NCBI GenBank assembly: GCA_900544425.1 | Contig: UQUX01000012.1 | Coordinates: 1 to 24,296 of the forward strand | Reading direction: 5' to 3' | DNA from: an uncultured Collinsella sp. | GTDB lineage: Bacteria; Actinomycetota; Coriobacteriia; Coriobacteriales; Coriobacteriaceae | DNA: 24,296 nucleotides | Shown: positions 22,212 to 24,296 of the stretch, piece by piece | Layout of the letters: every line of letters starts with the position of its first letter | Numbering within the stretch: the first letter of the stretch is position 1 | Notes under the pieces: generated by a model | The model's database searches: none | Seen by the model: the letters and a program-made list of their open reading frames with translations, nothing else | What the model was told of the DNA's origin: nothing | Position numbers and translations under genes: made by a program

Positions 22212-23114
22212 TCACTCTGAATCAAATGACATGTCGCCCGAACCGACCTCAAAACGATACGTAGCAGACTTATCGCCGTTATCGAATTCAAGATTCAAAA
22301 TGGTCTCGCCATCGTAGCCAAGCGGAAGGAAATCGCTCTCGAAGTCGCCGCTGCCCAAGGTAAGGCTCGCCTTAAAGCCCGTCGAGTTCGGAACCATCAT
22401 CTCCACATCGCCCGAGCCCACACTCACGTCCATCGACTTCGCGGGGGCCTGGTAGAGCTCGAACGTCACATCGCCCGAACCGACCTCAGCACTGAGCGCA
22501 TCAGTCACGCTGCCCGCAAACTCTACATCTCCCGCACCCAGGAAAAGGTCGAAACCATCACAAGTGACACCGGCAATCTGCAGATCACCCGAGCCCACGT
22601 GCGCGTTGACTCCCTTCAGATGTTCGGCAACACGGCGCGGCAGCTCGACCGTAACTGAGCGATCGATTGCCTTACCGTCATCACTTCCAAACTGGGAAAC
22701 CTTGAGCGTCGAGTCCTCGACGGATGCGATGTTCTGCGTCGCGGCCTTGGAGTCATCCATACCATTGGCAACGCGTCCCCGCTCGATAACGCGAGCCTTG
22801 TTACCATCAATAACCTTGACGTCCACCGTAGCCGCATCGATATCGAAATCGAGGTAGCGAAACTCATCGGCATCAAAGGTCGTACACGAAAGCTGCTGAG
22901 GCCGAGCGGAATAGTTACCGCCATCGTTCATAAAATCGTCGTCATCAACCACATCGTCCATACCGGACAAGCCGGATACAACATCGTCGAGATCCCACGG
23001 GCCATCAAAATGAATCAAAGTCCGCGAAATGCCAAAGACAAGCCCGATGATGAGCACAAACGCTCCGATGCTAACGCCCAAGCGTACCTTGGATTCATGC
23101 GAAAGCTTCATCAT
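22212..23114 (-). CDS. DUF4097 membrane-anchored beta-helix-like protein
   Basis: A 300-residue protein with one N-terminal transmembrane helix (about 11-31, 'LGVSIGAFVLIIGLVFGIS'), an acidic spacer with Asp runs ('DDVVDDDDF'), then a DUF4097-type domain. The domain repeats short strands ending in 'GSGD' or 'GAGD': 'AHVGSGDLQIAG', 'LFLGAGDVEFAG', 'AEVGSGDVTFEL', 'VSVGSGDVEMMV', 'LTLGSGDFESDF', 'FEVGSGDMSFDS', a regular ladder typical of the family. Function is unknown, though such proteins are often encoded with small regulators and linked to envelope stress. ATG at 23114 overlaps the stop of the upstream Xre gene (ATGA) with GAAGG upstream, so the two are coupled. Confidence 0.88.
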   Translation of the reverse strand: MMKLSHESKVRLGVSIGAFVLIIGLVFGISRTLIHFDGPWDLDDVVSGLSGMDDVVDDDDFMNDGGNYSARPQQLSCTTFDADEFRYLDFDIDAATVDVKVIDGNKARVIERGRVANGMDDSKAATQNIASVEDSTLKVSQFGSDDGKAIDRSVTVELPRRVAEHLKGVNAHVGSGDLQIAGVTCDGFDLFLGAGDVEFAGSVTDALSAEVGSGDVTFELYQAPAKSMDVSVGSGDVEMMVPNSTGFKASLTLGSGDFESDFLPLGYDGETILNLEFDNGDKSATYRFEVGSGDMSFDSE

Positions 23115-23827
23115 TCGTCACCTTCTTTGGCACATGGCTCAGCGGTGGCCGCGGTAGCCACGTCAGCATCAACCGAAGCGGAAACATTCTGAGCCCTAGC
23201 TGTCACCGGTGCCGGGCCAACCTGGATATCCCCACGCGCCCAATCACCATCGAGCGCACGTGCCACCCAGTGATAGATGGGAATCGTAAAGAAGATCAGC
23301 GCGGCAAAGGGGCCGGCACCAAACAGGAACATCAGCAAAAAGAACAGCAGCCAACACACAGCCCAATACGGGAACGACTGGAACGGGCCCTTCACCGGAG
23401 TCGAGCCAACCGCACCGCCACTCGTCGCCTGCGCCGTAGCGGCATTGGCGGCCTGCGCACTCCAGCTTGCCGCTTGCGCCGCCTTGGCGGCGGCATCACT
23501 CGCCTGTGTTGCCGCCTCGGTGGCACGTGCCGCCGCCTCATGGGTGCGTGCGCGCTCTGCCGCCTCGGCCTCGCGTTGGCGAGCGCGGTCCTCGTTCTCA
23601 AACTCGATATCGTCCTCGATCTCATCGCTCGGATTGAGCAGCTCGTCCAGGCTCACGCCATAGAGCTTGGCGAGCGAGATCAGGTTCTCGGTATCGGGCG
23701 AGCTCTCCGCGCGCTCCCATTTACTGACCGCCTGGCGCGACAGCCCCAGCTTTCGCGCCAGGCCTTCTTGGCTAAAACCCTTGCTGCGACGAAGGTCGGC
23801 GAGCCGCTGCGCAGTTTCTACATTCAT
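23111..23827 (-). CDS. Membrane-bound Xre-family regulator
   Basis: A 238-residue protein with an N-terminal Xre/Cro helix-turn-helix (about 5-62: 'LADLRRSKGFSQEGLARKLG', 'SRQAVSKWERAESSPDTENL', 'LAKLYGVSLDELL'), an acidic then Ala-rich, coiled-coil-like linker (about 75-135), and two hydrophobic helices (about 150-190) separated by a short turn, with a polar tail. DNA binding from a membrane-tethered position is implied. It is the first gene of an operon with the DUF4097 protein, a pairing consistent with sensing of envelope state. ATG at 23827 follows AGGAGG by about 5 nt; the in-frame extension upstream to 23998 is rejected because this ribosome site is strong and the HTH family begins here. 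Confidence 0.9.
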   Translation of the reverse strand: MNVETAQRLADLRRSKGFSQEGLARKLGLSRQAVSKWERAESSPDTENLISLAKLYGVSLDELLNPSDEIEDDIEFENEDRARQREAEAAERARTHEAAARATEAATQASDAAAKAAQAASWSAQAANAATAQATSGGAVGSTPVKGPFQSFPYWAVCWLLFFLLMFLFGAGPFAALIFFTIPIYHWVARALDGDWARGDIQVGPAPVTARAQNVSASVDADVATAATAEPCAKEGDE

Positions 23828-24035
23828 GGTTCCTCCTATGTGATGCCAGCCGTGCCGCCGGACCGTTTTTGTTCTTAAGGCGCCTTGCACAGTTAAAAAT
23901 CTATCCGCCACTGCCAAAAGCATGCCACCTATTCTAGTGAGATTTTTGACAACCGGCGGTTGCGGGTGCATATGAGCTGCGGAAATGTGTCCAAACAAAG
24001 CAATGACCCACGGCTCGGTTGTCCCCGTTGCGGCG

Positions 24036-24062
24036 TTAACGGTAGTATGGTCGTACTGTTAA
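24036..24062. promoter_or_regulatory. Near-palindrome upstream of the right-edge methyltransferase
   Basis: TTAACGGTA (24036-24044) and TACTGTTAA (24054-24062) are inverted repeats with one mismatch and a 9-bp spacer, ending 32 bp before the GTG at 24095. The geometry suits an operator overlapping a promoter. The rest of the 267-bp divergent gap (23828-24094) holds a TTGACA at 23946-23951 without a matching -10, and no gene. Confidence 0.35.
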
Positions 24063-24094
24063 TTCCGCACCGCCAACGGAGGGAGTTCCGCGCC

Positions 24095-24296
24095 GTGAAC
24101 CGCGATTTCGCCTCATCGCTCATCCAGCTCAACAATACGTTCTATCGCGAGCACTCCGCCTCCTTCTCCGATACGCGCCAGGCCCCGTGGCCCGGGTGGG
24201 TGCGCACCATGGACATCGCGGACGGGCAGCTCGACGTCGCCACGATCGAGCATCCCGTCCGCGTCTTTGATCTTGCCTGCGGCAATATGCGATTCG
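24095..24296 (+). CDS. Class I SAM methyltransferase, Trm9-like N-terminus (partial)
   Basis: Only the first 67 codons are present; the gene runs off the window. It starts at GTG 24095, 9 nt after GGAGGGAG. The segment 'LNNTFYREHSASFSDTRQAP' continued by 'WPGW' resembles the N-terminus of Trm9/ABH8 tRNA methyltransferases, whose pattern is 'VY..IA.HFS.TR.KPWP', and is followed by the SAM-binding motif I strand and loop 'VRVFDLACGNMRF'. Trm9 methylates the carboxymethyl group that Elp3 places on U34 in eukaryotes. The bacterial protein could equally act on another small molecule or RNA, since motif I is shared by all class I methyltransferases. The family call is solid as a methyltransferase and tentative as Trm9-like. 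Confidence 0.75.
   Translation, partial: MNRDFASSLIQLNNTFYREHSASFSDTRQAPWPGWVRTMDIADGQLDVATIEHPVRVFDLACGNMRF

Noticed and set aside
20998..22317. 439-codon plus-strand open frame opposite elp3
   Set aside because: It lies antisense to the clear Elp3 sequence and crosses a terminator hairpin; its Arg/His-rich, low-hydrophobicity translation is typical of a shadow frame.
23946..23976. TTGACA at 23946-23951 as a promoter for the right-edge methyltransferase
   Set aside because: No acceptable -10 box lies 16-18 bp downstream, and the leader would exceed 100 nt.

Overview
The window is GC-rich bacterial chromosome from an anaerobe that looks like a Coriobacteriia member, most likely Collinsella or a close relative. 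That assignment is inference from gene content: an Etf alpha with an N-terminal 2x[4Fe-4S] domain paired with a flavin dehydrogenase, a bacterial Elp3, a Gram-positive LAQTG sortase signal, and strong G-rich Shine-Dalgarno sites with many GTG starts. No rRNA, tRNA, CRISPR array, integrase or intact transposase was found.

Layout. 1-4.7 kb: an EamA-type (DMT) exporter; a membrane-bound GGDEF gene broken by one in-frame TGA and one frameshift; a 2-keto-3-deoxygluconate permease (kdgT); an azlCD branched-chain amino acid exporter pair. 4.8-9.2 kb: an HD-domain hydrolase converging on a three-gene operon (lactate/2-hydroxyacid dehydrogenase-like flavoprotein, etfB, ferredoxin-fused etfA) that looks like an electron-bifurcating LctBCD-type complex. 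9.2-12.8 kb: a 346-bp regulatory gap, then five co-directed genes. They are a small DUF559-like protein, a membrane-anchored beta-domain protein, a secreted WxL-like protein, a tiny LAQTG-anchored protein and a large secreted Cys-containing protein. I read them as an uncharacterised cell-surface system. 12.9-13.6 kb: a DUF554 membrane protein.

13.6-19.3 kb: a TerB-domain protein, a BrxC/BrxD-type P-loop ATPase and an Lhr-like DExH helicase in one operon. This is the architecture of the Shango anti-phage system (SngABC). A hairpin followed by a T-run sits between sngB and sngC, and it shares a GGGACRGG core with a second site just after sngC, suggesting REP-like repeats around the helicase gene.

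19.3-24.3 kb: on the minus strand, elp3 (wobble-uridine modification) abuts a membrane-tethered spermidine-synthase-like protein. Upstream of them, also on the minus strand, is an Xre regulator/DUF4097 pair that forms a separate unit closed by a terminator. At the right edge a plus-strand methyltransferase begins whose N-terminus resembles Trm9/ABH8-type tRNA methyltransferases, the enzymes acting after Elp3 in eukaryotes. The least explained parts are the five-gene surface cluster and the possible Elp3/Trm9-like pairing; Shango is the clearest defence system.
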